A stretch of 64,000 nt of DNA from an uncultured Agathobaculum sp. (lineage in GTDB: Bacteria > Bacillota > Clostridia > Oscillospirales > Butyricicoccaceae), in NCBI RefSeq assembly GCF_944380985.1, contig NZ_CALWJJ010000004.1, positions 1 through 64,000 on the forward strand, written 5' to 3'. The position numbers were made by a program, and so were the translations under genes. Of the stretch, positions 37,121-44,665 are shown piece by piece (position 1 is the stretch's first letter; each line of letters starts with the position of its first letter). Under the pieces are notes generated by a model that was not told the origin of the DNA, made no database searches, and was given only the letters and a program-made list of their open reading frames with translations.

Positions 37121-37754
37121 CGGTCTCACCCCCTCCGATCTCGCCGCCGTCCAGGAAGCAGGACAGCTGGCTGTTGGCAAATACCGCCGTGCCGGCCGGT
37201 GCGGTCTGCTCAAACTCATCGAGCGTAAGTGCAGGCAAAATGGCAGTGCCGCTTGCATGTAGCACCTCGGCTGCGCGGTAAAGCGGCATATCGGGCAGTG
37301 TGCCTTCGCGCGCGGCGCGCTCGAGCAGCTCGCTGAGTGCATACACCTCGTCGTCGTTTCGCATAAGGTCGGCGGCCGTGCCACCGCGCACAACGGCTAC
37401 GCGCAGGCTGAGCCGTACGTCATTTTCCGTGCACAGGTAGTCCGCCAGCGGCAGAATGCTGTCCTCGGCCGCGGTCTCGCCCAGCAGTAGCACCTGCGCG
37501 TGGCTGAGATACAGCTCGCCGGGCAGAAGATTGCTAAGCCGCTGCAGCAGGTCGGGCATGTCGCTGCCCGAAACGGTAAGGTAGGCGGGTGAGGCCGCGT
37601 CGTCCAGGCTGTCCTGCCGCACGACTTCTGCGGTCAGGCGGTAGCCGCTCTCTGTCTTGTCCAGCGCGAGCGCCGAGACCGGCGATACCTCGCGCGAGCA
37701 GCCGCACAGTGCAACGAGCGCGATAGCGGGCAGCAGCTTTGCAAGCAGCTTCAC
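37113..37754 (-). CDS. Ger(x)C-family spore germination lipoprotein, truncated form
   Basis: 213 residues; lipobox LCGC (Cys19), then the N-terminal GerAC domain (VSALALDKTESGYRLTAEVVR, LSHAQVLLLGETAAED, DVRLSLRVAVVRGGTA, EVYALSELLERAAREG). Usual GerC subunits are 370-400 residues with a second and third domain that are missing here. It sits between gerA and gerB, overlapping both by a few bases, so the short length is not due to a misplaced neighbour. Whether it still works is unknown. Confidence 0.75.
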   Translation of the reverse strand: MKLLAKLLPAIALVALCGCSREVSPVSALALDKTESGYRLTAEVVRQDSLDDAASPAYLTVSGSDMPDLLQRLSNLLPGELYLSHAQVLLLGETAAEDSILPLADYLCTENDVRLSLRVAVVRGGTAADLMRNDDEVYALSELLERAAREGTLPDMPLYRAAEVLHASGTAILPALTLDEFEQTAPAGTAVFANSQLSCFLDGGEIGGGETGA

Positions 37755-39202
37755 GGTCTGTCCTCCTTTCTGACGTTTCGCTTGACCGCAAACCGGTCAT
37801 ACCGCATGAAAAACCACGGGGCGCGCAGCCAGGCGTCCTCCTGCTCGGCCTTGATGCGCGGCACAAGGTTGAGCAGATAAGGCACCGAGCACGAGTGCAT
37901 CCGGCACAGCCAGACCAGCACAAGCGCGAGCGCCAGCCCAACGCCGTATAGCCCGTAGGCTGCGGCGGCCGCCAGAAAGGCAAAGCGCAGCCAGAGTGAC
38001 GCAGTTTGCAGCTTGGGCACCATTAGCCCGGTCACGCCCGCGATTGCCACGACGATCACGGTTGGCGCGGCGGCAAAGCGCGCCGAGACCGCAGCTTGCC
38101 CAAGCACAAGGCCGCCGACGATGCTCATCGTCTGACCCATTGCGCCCGGTGTGCGTGCGCCGGCCTCCTTGAGCGCCTCGAGCACAAGCAGAAGCAAAAA
38201 GGTTTCCCATCCGATTGGCAGCGGCACGCCGCGCTGTGCGGCAGAGATCGCAAACAGCAGCCGGGCAGGCACCAGCTCGCGATGATAGAGCAGAAGCGCT
38301 ACATAAAGCGCCGGAAAGGTAAGCGTGCACACAAAGCCCAGCACACGCAGTACGCGTGATAGATTGGCGTGCAAAAAGCCGATATAGTAGTCATCGTTTG
38401 ACTGGAAGCACTCCTGAAACAGAAAAGGCGCAGTCAGCACGACCGGGCTGCCGTCCACCACGACTGCGCACCGCCCCTCAACCAGCCGTGCAGCGACGAC
38501 ATCTGGCCGCTCAGTCGTGCCAAGCGTTGGAAAGGGCGCCCAGCGGTGATCACGGATGCGCTCGGCAAGGTAGTTGGCGTCGAGCACACTATCCAGATCG
38601 AGCGCCTCCAGTTTGCGGCGCAGATAGTTTATCAGCTTTTGTTCGCATACGCCCGCAAGATAGCACAGGCAGACCACGGTGTTCGTGCGGCTGCCGATAC
38701 GCAAAAAGGTGAATTTGAGGCGCTTGTCGTTCAGCCGCCTGCGGATGAGGGCGAGATTAGGCATAAAGCATTCGGTAAAGCCCTCGCGCGGGCCGGAGAG
38801 CACGCGCTCGTTTTCCGGCTCGCTCGCCGTTCGCACGGCAAACCCTTTGGTGTTGACCACGACCGGCCGCGCGTCGCCCTCGGTAAAAATGACCGTGTCG
38901 CCATATAAAAAGGAGGCGAACAGCTTATCGGTATCGGTCTCGACGCGGCTGTCGTTGATTTGCAAAATGGTACGTGCGAGCTCGTCCGCACTTACGCGCG
39001 CGCAGTCGGAGCAGACGATCGGTCGAATAACGCTCTGATTAATTACGATATTGTTCACCATGCCATCGAAAAAGAAAACTGCGCACGAAAGACCTTTGTG
39101 ACCCGCTGCCCGGCGGGTCACAAAGGTGTTGTCTCCCTGGAAAATCGCCTGCAACAGACGGATATTGCTCTCCAGATCGGTGGAAAAAGTGATCTGATCC
39201 AT
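37751..39202 (-). CDS. GerA-family spore germination protein (receptor subunit A)
   Basis: 483 residues: a hydrophilic N-terminal region (1-270, DLESNIRLLQAIFQ near the start), then about five membrane segments from about 290 (VLGFVCTLTFPALYVALL, FLLLLVLEALKEAGAR, MSIVGGLVLGQAAVSA) and a short Arg-rich tail. This matches GerAA/GerKA, which responds to germinants. AAGGGGTGAAACC precedes the ATG. It is 46 bases after spoIIP, with a possible forespore sigma-G promoter between (CGCATA and CAAAATA, minus strand 39224-39254). Confidence 0.9.
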   Translation of the reverse strand: MDQITFSTDLESNIRLLQAIFQGDNTFVTRRAAGHKGLSCAVFFFDGMVNNIVINQSVIRPIVCSDCARVSADELARTILQINDSRVETDTDKLFASFLYGDTVIFTEGDARPVVVNTKGFAVRTASEPENERVLSGPREGFTECFMPNLALIRRRLNDKRLKFTFLRIGSRTNTVVCLCYLAGVCEQKLINYLRRKLEALDLDSVLDANYLAERIRDHRWAPFPTLGTTERPDVVAARLVEGRCAVVVDGSPVVLTAPFLFQECFQSNDDYYIGFLHANLSRVLRVLGFVCTLTFPALYVALLLYHRELVPARLLFAISAAQRGVPLPIGWETFLLLLVLEALKEAGARTPGAMGQTMSIVGGLVLGQAAVSARFAAAPTVIVVAIAGVTGLMVPKLQTASLWLRFAFLAAAAAYGLYGVGLALALVLVWLCRMHSCSVPYLLNLVPRIKAEQEDAWLRAPWFFMRYDRFAVKRNVRKEDRP

Positions 39203-39247
39203 GGTTTCACCCCTTAGCAGGGATATTTTGCGCGGGGTGGGTGCGGT

Positions 39248-40312
39248 TTATGCGCCCGTCAGATCGGCGGCCAGCGTCTGCCCGAACAGACGAATAGCGG
39301 CAAGCGCTTCGGTCATCGTGTTGCCCGAAGAGCCGACCTCGAGCAGCATCGATCCTGCGCTTGCGTGCTGATTAAAGCGCTGGGTGCGCAGGTTGACCGG
39401 CCGCATCAATCCGGGATAGGTGCGGTTGAGCGTGTATTGCAGTCCTGTGACATAGTTTAGGTTCTGCTGCCAGTTGGGGTGATAAAGCCCGCCCTCGTCT
39501 GTGCCGACCACAAACATTAGCTGCGCGGTCTCGACACCGTCGACCGTGCACGAGGTTTTGTAGGCAGTGCCGTCGTCGGCCAGGATCGAGTCACGATGCA
39601 CGTCGATCACGACCTTGATGGACGGATATTCGGCAAGCGCCTGATCGATCGCGGCAAGCGAGCGATCGTATGAGCCTGAATAGGTGGGGGAATCAAAAAT
39701 ATCGCGGATGTGCACAGCCGGCACGCCATTCTCCTCGAGCACCTTTTGTAGCTCGTCGCCCACGCGCACAACATTATAGTGTGTATCGGTCGTGCGCGTG
39801 TTTTCGGATGGAGTGTAGGGGAAGGCGGCGTCCGGCGTGTAGCTTTCGCTGCCATGGGTATGTACGATCAGCACCTGCGGTCCGTCATCCGTTGTATGGA
39901 TTGCTGTATCCGCGGCAAGGCAGGCAGCGACGTCTACCTCGTACGATGTCTCATTGTTGACCGTGATGGTCGCGGCTTTGTCAGCCGCGTCTAATACGGG
40001 CGCGTCGTTTGAGGCGTCATGGGGGATATAGGCACTCTCTGCGAGCGGATCATTCGCGCTTTCATTGCGCGCGGCGGCGGCCGTGCGCGGCGCGTATACC
40101 TCGGCGGTGTCGGTTGACAGCCCTAGCTCGAGCGAAACCGCCCGCGCGATAAAGCCGCTGTCTCCAGCCAAATGGTCGATGAGCTGCTGTACGGCCTCTT
40201 CGCCTCCTGCTTTGGAAAACAGCAGCAGGGAGGCAGCTAGGCAGAGCGTGACAGCAGCGGGTAGTCCGATACCGCTTCGCCGCCGGTTCCGATGTTTTGT
40301 GCGCCGCCTCAT
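39248..40312 (-). CDS. spoIIP: stage II sporulation protein P (SpoIIP)
   Basis: 354-residue membrane-anchored peptidoglycan hydrolase (amidase and endopeptidase) that with SpoIID and SpoIIM drives engulfment. N-terminal Arg-rich segment and one membrane anchor (about 16-33), then the amidase domain with VLIVHTHGSESY, VIDVHRDS and LLEVGSSGNTMTEA holding the zinc ligands and catalytic Glu. ATG 40312 has AGGGGG 8 bases before it; a GTG at 40321 within the ribosome site is rejected. Follows gpr on the same strand. Confidence 0.94.
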   Translation of the reverse strand: MRRRTKHRNRRRSGIGLPAAVTLCLAASLLLFSKAGGEEAVQQLIDHLAGDSGFIARAVSLELGLSTDTAEVYAPRTAAAARNESANDPLAESAYIPHDASNDAPVLDAADKAATITVNNETSYEVDVAACLAADTAIHTTDDGPQVLIVHTHGSESYTPDAAFPYTPSENTRTTDTHYNVVRVGDELQKVLEENGVPAVHIRDIFDSPTYSGSYDRSLAAIDQALAEYPSIKVVIDVHRDSILADDGTAYKTSCTVDGVETAQLMFVVGTDEGGLYHPNWQQNLNYVTGLQYTLNRTYPGLMRPVNLRTQRFNQHASAGSMLLEVGSSGNTMTEALAAIRLFGQTLAADLTGA

Positions 40313-40386
40313 TGCCGCCACCCCCTTGTGTTTGCTTTTATCATACGCCCGTCCGCGTGCGAGTATGACCGAATTACGGCGATAAG

Positions 40387-41271
40387 TTAGGAAAGATAGA
40401 GGTCGATGTCCTCGACGCTTAGGTGCGGGTGTAACGCCATATTGACCGAATAGCCGATCACACGCGCCACATCCGCTACCTCGCGGTCGATGTCGCGTGT
40501 GGTGATCATCACCGGACGGGACAGATCCTCGAGTGCCTCACAGGACGTGCCACCGAGCTGACCTGCAATTTCGTGGGCGAGCGTCGCGCCGTCGACCACG
40601 GTGGGCACGCCGACCGCGATGACGGGCACACCAAGCGTTTTCCGGTTTAGCGCGGCGCGCGCATTGCCCACCCCTGCGCCGGGGGTGATGCCGGTGTCGG
40701 CCAGCTGCACAGTACGCAGCAGACGGGAGAGGCGCCCCGCAGCGAGCGCGTCAATTGCAATAACTGCCGCGGGTTGGATGCGGTCGAGCACACCGCAGAC
40801 GACCTCGCCGGTTTCGAGGCCGGTCTGGCCAAGCACACCGGGCGCAAGCGCGGAGACCGGCCGCCAGGCGGCGAACACATCAGGCACCTGCTCGACGAGG
40901 TGCCGCGTCGCGATTACATGGTCGGCTGCCTGCGGACCGATCGCATCCGGCGTTATCATGCGGTTGCCCAGCCCGGCGACTAGTATCGGCCCGGACTGCG
41001 CGCTTTCGGGCAGCAGTCCGCGCAGCAGCTCACTGAGCGCGCGGCAGGCACGGGGGAAGGCGTCCTCTTCACGGCGAATGAGCGCATCAAGTTCGAGTGT
41101 CAGATACCGGCCGCAGGGCTTGCCAATCTCGCGCGCGGCTTGCGAAGAAAGGATGTCGACTTCGGTAACGGCAAAGCCTTCTATCGTGCGTTTGTCCTGC
41201 CGTACCTGCTGACCGGTAGCTTGTTGCAGATTTTCGACTGCTTCTACCGCAAGGTCGGTGCGAAAAGCCAT
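40387..41271 (-). CDS. gpr: GPR endopeptidase (spore germination protease)
   Basis: 294-residue protease that degrades small acid-soluble spore proteins at germination. N-terminus FRTDLAVEAVE, then the pro-sequence processing region TEVDILSSQAAREIGKP, DALIRREEDAF, and the conserved VAGLGNRMITPDAIGPQ and GVPVIAVGVPTVVDG. Start ATG 41271 with AAAGGAG 8 bases before it; an in-frame ATG at 41277 is too close to that site. Divergent from rpsT, the classic gpr/rpsT arrangement of Bacillota. Confidence 0.95.
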   Translation of the reverse strand: MAFRTDLAVEAVENLQQATGQQVRQDKRTIEGFAVTEVDILSSQAAREIGKPCGRYLTLELDALIRREEDAFPRACRALSELLRGLLPESAQSGPILVAGLGNRMITPDAIGPQAADHVIATRHLVEQVPDVFAAWRPVSALAPGVLGQTGLETGEVVCGVLDRIQPAAVIAIDALAAGRLSRLLRTVQLADTGITPGAGVGNARAALNRKTLGVPVIAVGVPTVVDGATLAHEIAGQLGGTSCEALEDLSRPVMITTRDIDREVADVARVIGYSVNMALHPHLSVEDIDLYLS

Positions 41272-41339
41272 TTTCATCACTCCTTTTGAACTATTTTGCG
41301 GCAAGGTGGAAAAAATATGCGGTTTAACGGAAAAAGTGC

Positions 41340-41368
41340 TTGCAATTTGCAGCAAGGGATGGTAGAAT
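41340..41368 (+). promoter_or_regulatory. sigma-A promoter of rpsT
   Basis: TTGCAA at 41340-41345, 17 bases, TAGAAT at 41363-41368. Confidence 0.7.
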
Positions 41369-41409
41369 AGAAACACTGACGAATAGAGCATAAAGGAGGT
41401 GTTTTCGGA

Positions 41410-41673
41410 ATGCCCAATATTAAGTCTGCAAAAAAGCGCGTAAAGGTAAACGCAACCAAGGCGCTGAATAATCAGATGGCGAAAAGCGCACTTAAGACTA
41501 CGCTGAAGAAGTTCGACATGGCTGTTGCCGCCGGCGATAAGGCGGAGGCGGCTGTTGCGTATACGACTGCTGTCAAGGCGGTGGACCAGGCGGCTGCCAA
41601 GCACCTCCTGCACAAGAACAACGCGGCCAATAAGAAGAGCAAGATGACAGTTAAGCTCAATGGTATGGCGTAA
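41410..41673 (+). CDS. rpsT: 30S ribosomal protein S20
   Basis: 87-residue basic ribosomal protein of the 30S body. MPNIKSAKKRVKVNATKALNNQMAKSAL at the start (given as SAKKRVKVNATKALNNQ) and the C-terminal HLLHKNNAANKKSKMTVKLN are family hallmarks. AAAGGAGGTG gives a strong ribosome site. It is monocistronic, followed by a terminator, and divergent from gpr. Confidence 0.97.
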   Translation: MPNIKSAKKRVKVNATKALNNQMAKSALKTTLKKFDMAVAAGDKAEAAVAYTTAVKAVDQAAAKHLLHKNNAANKKSKMTVKLNGMA

Positions 41674-41698
41674 GTTTGGTAAACTTGTAGGCACGATA

Positions 41699-41730
41699 AA
41701 AAATCCCGCAGCTCTGCTGCGGGATTTTTT
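41699..41730 (+). terminator. intrinsic terminator of rpsT
   Basis: AAATCCCGCAG with complement, small loop, T-rich end. Confidence 0.85.
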
Positions 41731-41776
41731 TGTGGCAGGGGTCTGCGGTGGGGCGGAGAGGATTCTGTCACTTTGG

Positions 41777-41857
41777 TATATATTTAGAAGTTCATCAAAA
41801 TAATACTTGACATTTAACTTACGCGACTGTATCCTATATTTAGATAAAGTTCTAAAT
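41777..41857. promoter_or_regulatory. promoter with repeated operator of the SdpR/SdpI-like operon
   Basis: TTGACA at 41807-41812, 17 bases, TATCCT at 41830-41835. A palindrome ATTTAGA-N6-TCTAAAT occupies 41838-41857 just behind the -10, and a related TATATATTTAGAAGTTC lies upstream at 41777-41793. ATTTAGA repeats of this kind fit an ArsR-type autorepressor; the regulator is encoded 200 bases downstream. Confidence 0.6.
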
Positions 41858-41860
41858 GAG

Positions 41861-42060
41861 ATGAGTCCATGCCGTATGCAACAGAGAGTGTGCTGCCCGC
41901 GGTTATGGCGCCAGCGGCCTATCTGTTTGGCAGGCGTATCGTCTGCCGGGTACCGGATGATGTTTGGCGGGCGTGTGCAGCAGGATTGGCTGCCGCGCTG
42001 CCCTCATTGCGGACACAGAAACTGGAGCTTCAGTCAAGCGGCCGAAGAAAGGGGAGGGGC
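41861..42060 (+). other. region between operator and ArsR gene; Cys-rich reading frame, possibly decayed gene
   Basis: About 200 bases are transcribed ahead of the regulator. The frame from ATG 41861 encodes a segment with CCPRLW and later RCPHCGHRNWSFSQAAEERGG-type residues (CPHCGHRNW at about 42000-42026), the look of a zinc ribbon, but the frame runs on into the regulator gene without a stop. An alternative frame from ATG 41869 stops at 42063. I cannot call a function; a frameshifted small zinc-ribbon protein is one option. Confidence 0.3.
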
Positions 42061-42063
42061 TAA

Positions 42064-42330
42064 GTGGGATTTCAGCAGAGTTTTAAGGCGCTCAGCGACC
42101 CGATCCGCCGGGAGATCCTTGCGCTGCTGCGCGCAGGCCCGATGGCGGCGGGCGATATTGCATCGCACTTTGACGTATCTGGGGCAACCATCTCGCATCA
42201 TCTGTCCATTCTGCGGGATGCTGGGCTGGTGCTGGATGATAAGCAGGGAAAATACATTTATTATGAGCTGAATATGTCTGTGGTGGACGAGATACTCGGT
42301 TGGATCACATCGCTGAAAGGTGGAGAATAA
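42064..42330 (+). CDS. ArsR-family repressor, SdpR-like
   Basis: 88-residue winged-helix repressor. FQQSFKALSDPIRREILALLRAGPMAAGDIAS-type N-terminus (seen as ALSDPIRREILALL), recognition region VSGATISHHLSILRDAGLV, wing KYIYYELN. No metal-binding ELCVC motif, so it is not a metal sensor; the nearest known role is SdpR, autorepressor of the sdpR-sdpI immunity operon of Bacillus. GTG 42064 with GGGGAGGGG upstream. Its own promoter carries repeated palindromes. Overlaps no gene; sdpI starts one base after the stop. Confidence 0.88.
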   Translation: MGFQQSFKALSDPIRREILALLRAGPMAAGDIASHFDVSGATISHHLSILRDAGLVLDDKQGKYIYYELNMSVVDEILGWITSLKGGE

Positions 42331-42331
42331 T

Positions 42332-43000
42332 ATGAAAAAAATCACTAAGGCGCAGGTTTTTACCTGGGTGCTGGCGTTGGTGCCGCTCATTCTTGTGGCG
42401 ATAGCATACTCATATCTGCCGGCATGTGTTCCTATGCATTGGGACCTCGGTGGCGAGGTGGGCTATGAACCCAAATGGCAACTTTGGATCACAGCGGGCA
42501 TTGCGCCGCTGATGGCTGTGTTGTTTTACTGTATCCCTCATTTAGATCCCAAAAAGCGCAACTATCATAAGTTTACCGGCGCTTATGTTGGATTTCAGGT
42601 CATTATGATGTTCTTCTTAATTGCGCTTAACGGCATTTGTGTAATCGAAGGGCTGCGTCCCGGCACGGTCAATGTTGCAATGGCAGTGTGCCTGGTAGTC
42701 AGCCTGATTGTTTTGTATATTGGTAATATCATGCCCAAGCTTCGGATGAACTGGTACTGCGGTATCAAAAATCCATGGACGTTATCAAGTGAAGCGGTCT
42801 GGACGCGCACGCATCGTATTGCCGGACGAATGTTCTTTGCTGCGGGTGTGATAGGCATGCTGGGTGCATTTGTGCCGAACAATACGGTGCGGTTAATACT
42901 GCTACTGACGCCGGTTATCGCAGCAGCGGTCATCCCGACTGTTTTGAGTTTTTTGTGGTATCGCGCGGAACAGAGCGGGAATAGGTCGGGTGCGCAGTGA
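42332..43000 (+). CDS. sdpI: SdpI-family membrane protein
   Basis: 222 residues, six hydrophobic segments. N-terminal DUF1648 part (YLPACVPMHWDLGGEVGY) and C-terminal SdpI part with the hallmark GIKNPWTLSSEAVWTRTHR. In Bacillus subtilis SdpI gives immunity to the SdpC killing peptide and relays it to SdpR. No sdpC-like toxin gene is next to this pair, so it may defend against toxins of neighbours or act in another stress (inference). Start ATG 42332 with AAAGGTGGAG upstream, directly after the regulator. Confidence 0.88.
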   Translation: MKKITKAQVFTWVLALVPLILVAIAYSYLPACVPMHWDLGGEVGYEPKWQLWITAGIAPLMAVLFYCIPHLDPKKRNYHKFTGAYVGFQVIMMFFLIALNGICVIEGLRPGTVNVAMAVCLVVSLIVLYIGNIMPKLRMNWYCGIKNPWTLSSEAVWTRTHRIAGRMFFAAGVIGMLGAFVPNNTVRLILLLTPVIAAAVIPTVLSFLWYRAEQSGNRSGAQ

Positions 43001-43129
43001 GGGGTGCTGGTACTTCGTTCAATGCGATAGAAGTTATAAAACGGTCAAAAAAGTGAGAAAAAAGGACGGAAATGCCATAAAAAAGGGATCAATTAAAAGA
43101 CAAATATAAAAATTTATTCAATTTTTAAC

Positions 43130-43158
43130 TTGAAAGGCATACGTGTTTGTGTTATAAT
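43130..43158 (+). promoter_or_regulatory. promoter of the SLH-protein gene
   Basis: TTGAAA at 43130-43135, 17 bases, perfect TATAAT at 43153-43158. Upstream 43001-43129 is AT-rich and otherwise empty. Confidence 0.75.
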
Positions 43159-43225
43159 TTTGCGGTAAGTTTGCGTGGGCAGAAAAATTTTTCCATGCAA
43201 AAGCCTTACGGACAAGGAGAAGATT

Positions 43226-44323
43226 ATGACAAGAATGCGTAAGTTGCTGGCTTTAGTGCTGTTGGCTGCCATTGTAGCGGTGAGCGCAATAACCGCCGCG
43301 TTTGCGATGGACAACACGGAAACCTATGCGTATTTACCTGATCACTCAGTTTATTTTTACGATGTTGCAGAGGGCTATTCGTGGGCCCATCGCGAGATTG
43401 ATACGCTGGCGGTTGCCGGAATCGTCCAGGGCAGGGGCAATCATCTGTTTTACCCGAGAGATGCAATCACGCGGGCGGACTTCATCCTGATGCTTGACCG
43501 TGCGTATGGTATGAGCGAAGCGATAGAAAGCGGTACGGTGACTAGCCAGGGTAGCTTTTCTGATGTGCCGGCGGGTGCGTATTACAGCGAGGCAGTGGCG
43601 GCTGCCAAGGCCCTCGGCATTGCGACAGGCACGGAGGATAACCGGTTTTTACCGCAGCAGAGCATGACACGGCAGGATGCTATGGTATTTCTCAAGCGCA
43701 CGCTGGATCACACGCAGTTTGTGTTGCAGCCCGGTGCATTGGATGGCTTTTCGGATGCATCACAGGTTGCGGAATATGCGCGTGAGGCAGTCAGCGCATT
43801 GATCCGGGCCGGTGTAATCACCGGCTCGGAAGGACAGCTCAACCCGCAGGAGAATATCACCCGCGCGGAGATTGCGGTTATGCTGTATCGAGCTGTTTAT
43901 ATGGTCGAGCAGGGCGGCAGCGCGGTATATGTCAACCGGGATGATGTTGTCAACCTCTGTATTGGTGCGCAGCAGTATTGCAATGTGGTGATTGAAAATT
44001 ACAATCCTGCCATGCATTATGGCGAACTGATGCGCTATTCTGGCCTGCGGCAGCAAAATGGCGTGACCTATATCACGCTGGAGAGCAACCAGGCGATCGA
44101 CCGTACCGTGACCTATCAAAACGGGATGTTCACGTTCAACGACCCGGAGGGGGGAGCGGGTGCGACAGTCAGCTATCCGGCTTCAGCCAACTGTGTTGCG
44201 ATTGACGTAACCACACAATATCACCAAATTGACCAGCCGGTGAGTACAGGCAGCAGTTATCAGAAATGCTATCCCTCGATCGAAAATGGTGAAGTTACCG
44301 CGATCTACTATATTAGCTTGTAA
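43226..44323 (+). CDS. S-layer-homology (SLH) domain protein
   Basis: 365 residues with signal peptide (ends ITAAFAMD, about 26). Three SLH units at about 40-90, 105-155 and 165-220 (HREIDTLAVAGIVQGRGNHLFYPRDAITRADFI is the first; the others read AVAAAKALGIATGTEDNRF and AVSALIRAGVITGSEGQL), each anchoring to pyruvylated wall polymers. The C-terminal 140 residues have no known domain. Start ATG 43226 follows AAGGAGAAGATT. Single gene; function of the C-terminal part unknown. Confidence 0.88.
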   Translation: MTRMRKLLALVLLAAIVAVSAITAAFAMDNTETYAYLPDHSVYFYDVAEGYSWAHREIDTLAVAGIVQGRGNHLFYPRDAITRADFILMLDRAYGMSEAIESGTVTSQGSFSDVPAGAYYSEAVAAAKALGIATGTEDNRFLPQQSMTRQDAMVFLKRTLDHTQFVLQPGALDGFSDASQVAEYAREAVSALIRAGVITGSEGQLNPQENITRAEIAVMLYRAVYMVEQGGSAVYVNRDDVVNLCIGAQQYCNVVIENYNPAMHYGELMRYSGLRQQNGVTYITLESNQAIDRTVTYQNGMFTFNDPEGGAGATVSYPASANCVAIDVTTQYHQIDQPVSTGSSYQKCYPSIENGEVTAIYYISL

Positions 44324-44360
44324 AAGCCGCTATCACAAAGTGGCAGCCATAAAAGATGCC

Positions 44361-44388
44361 AAAAATGGCCGCATTGCGGCCATTTTTT
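44361..44388. terminator. terminator of the SLH gene
   Basis: 12-bp stem AAAAATGGCCGC with complement, 3-base loop, T6. Confidence 0.85.
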
Positions 44389-44621
44389 GTTTGGCGTAGC
44401 GGGAATATGGTGTTGCTGCTGTGGTCCGCTCTGTGCCTGGTGTAAGCTGAACCTATTGTGTGTGCGGCAACGAGGTGTTTTGTGCGGAACCGGCTATCGG
44501 TGGGATACGCTAGGAATATGAACATGTCTGGCCGGCAACATACAGCGCTTTGCTGCATTAGCAGAAGTCGAAGAGTTCGGCGAGATATTAGATAATAGAT
44601 AGATTTTATCTTACATCGCAC
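44389..44621. other. empty intergenic stretch
   Basis: About 230 bases between two terminators. I see no promoter, RNA or gene. The reading frames through it are short or have no ribosome site. Confidence 0.5.
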
Positions 44622-44647
44622 AAAAGCCGCCCTTTCGGGCGGCTTTT
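44622..44647 (-). terminator. terminator of fhs
   Basis: AAAAGCCGCCC with complement and 4-base loop, 19 bases beyond the fhs stop. Confidence 0.85.
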
Positions 44648-44665
44648 CGCTGCATATTGCCATAA

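Noticed and set aside
41807..42271. Plus-strand open frame of 154 codons running through the ArsR regulator
   Set aside because: It overlaps a clearly identified regulator by more than 200 bases in another frame. Only the early part (see the Cys-rich region) might be a gene.
44313..44663. Minus-strand open frame between the SLH gene and fhs
   Set aside because: It starts and ends inside terminator stems and has no ribosome site or recognisable residues.
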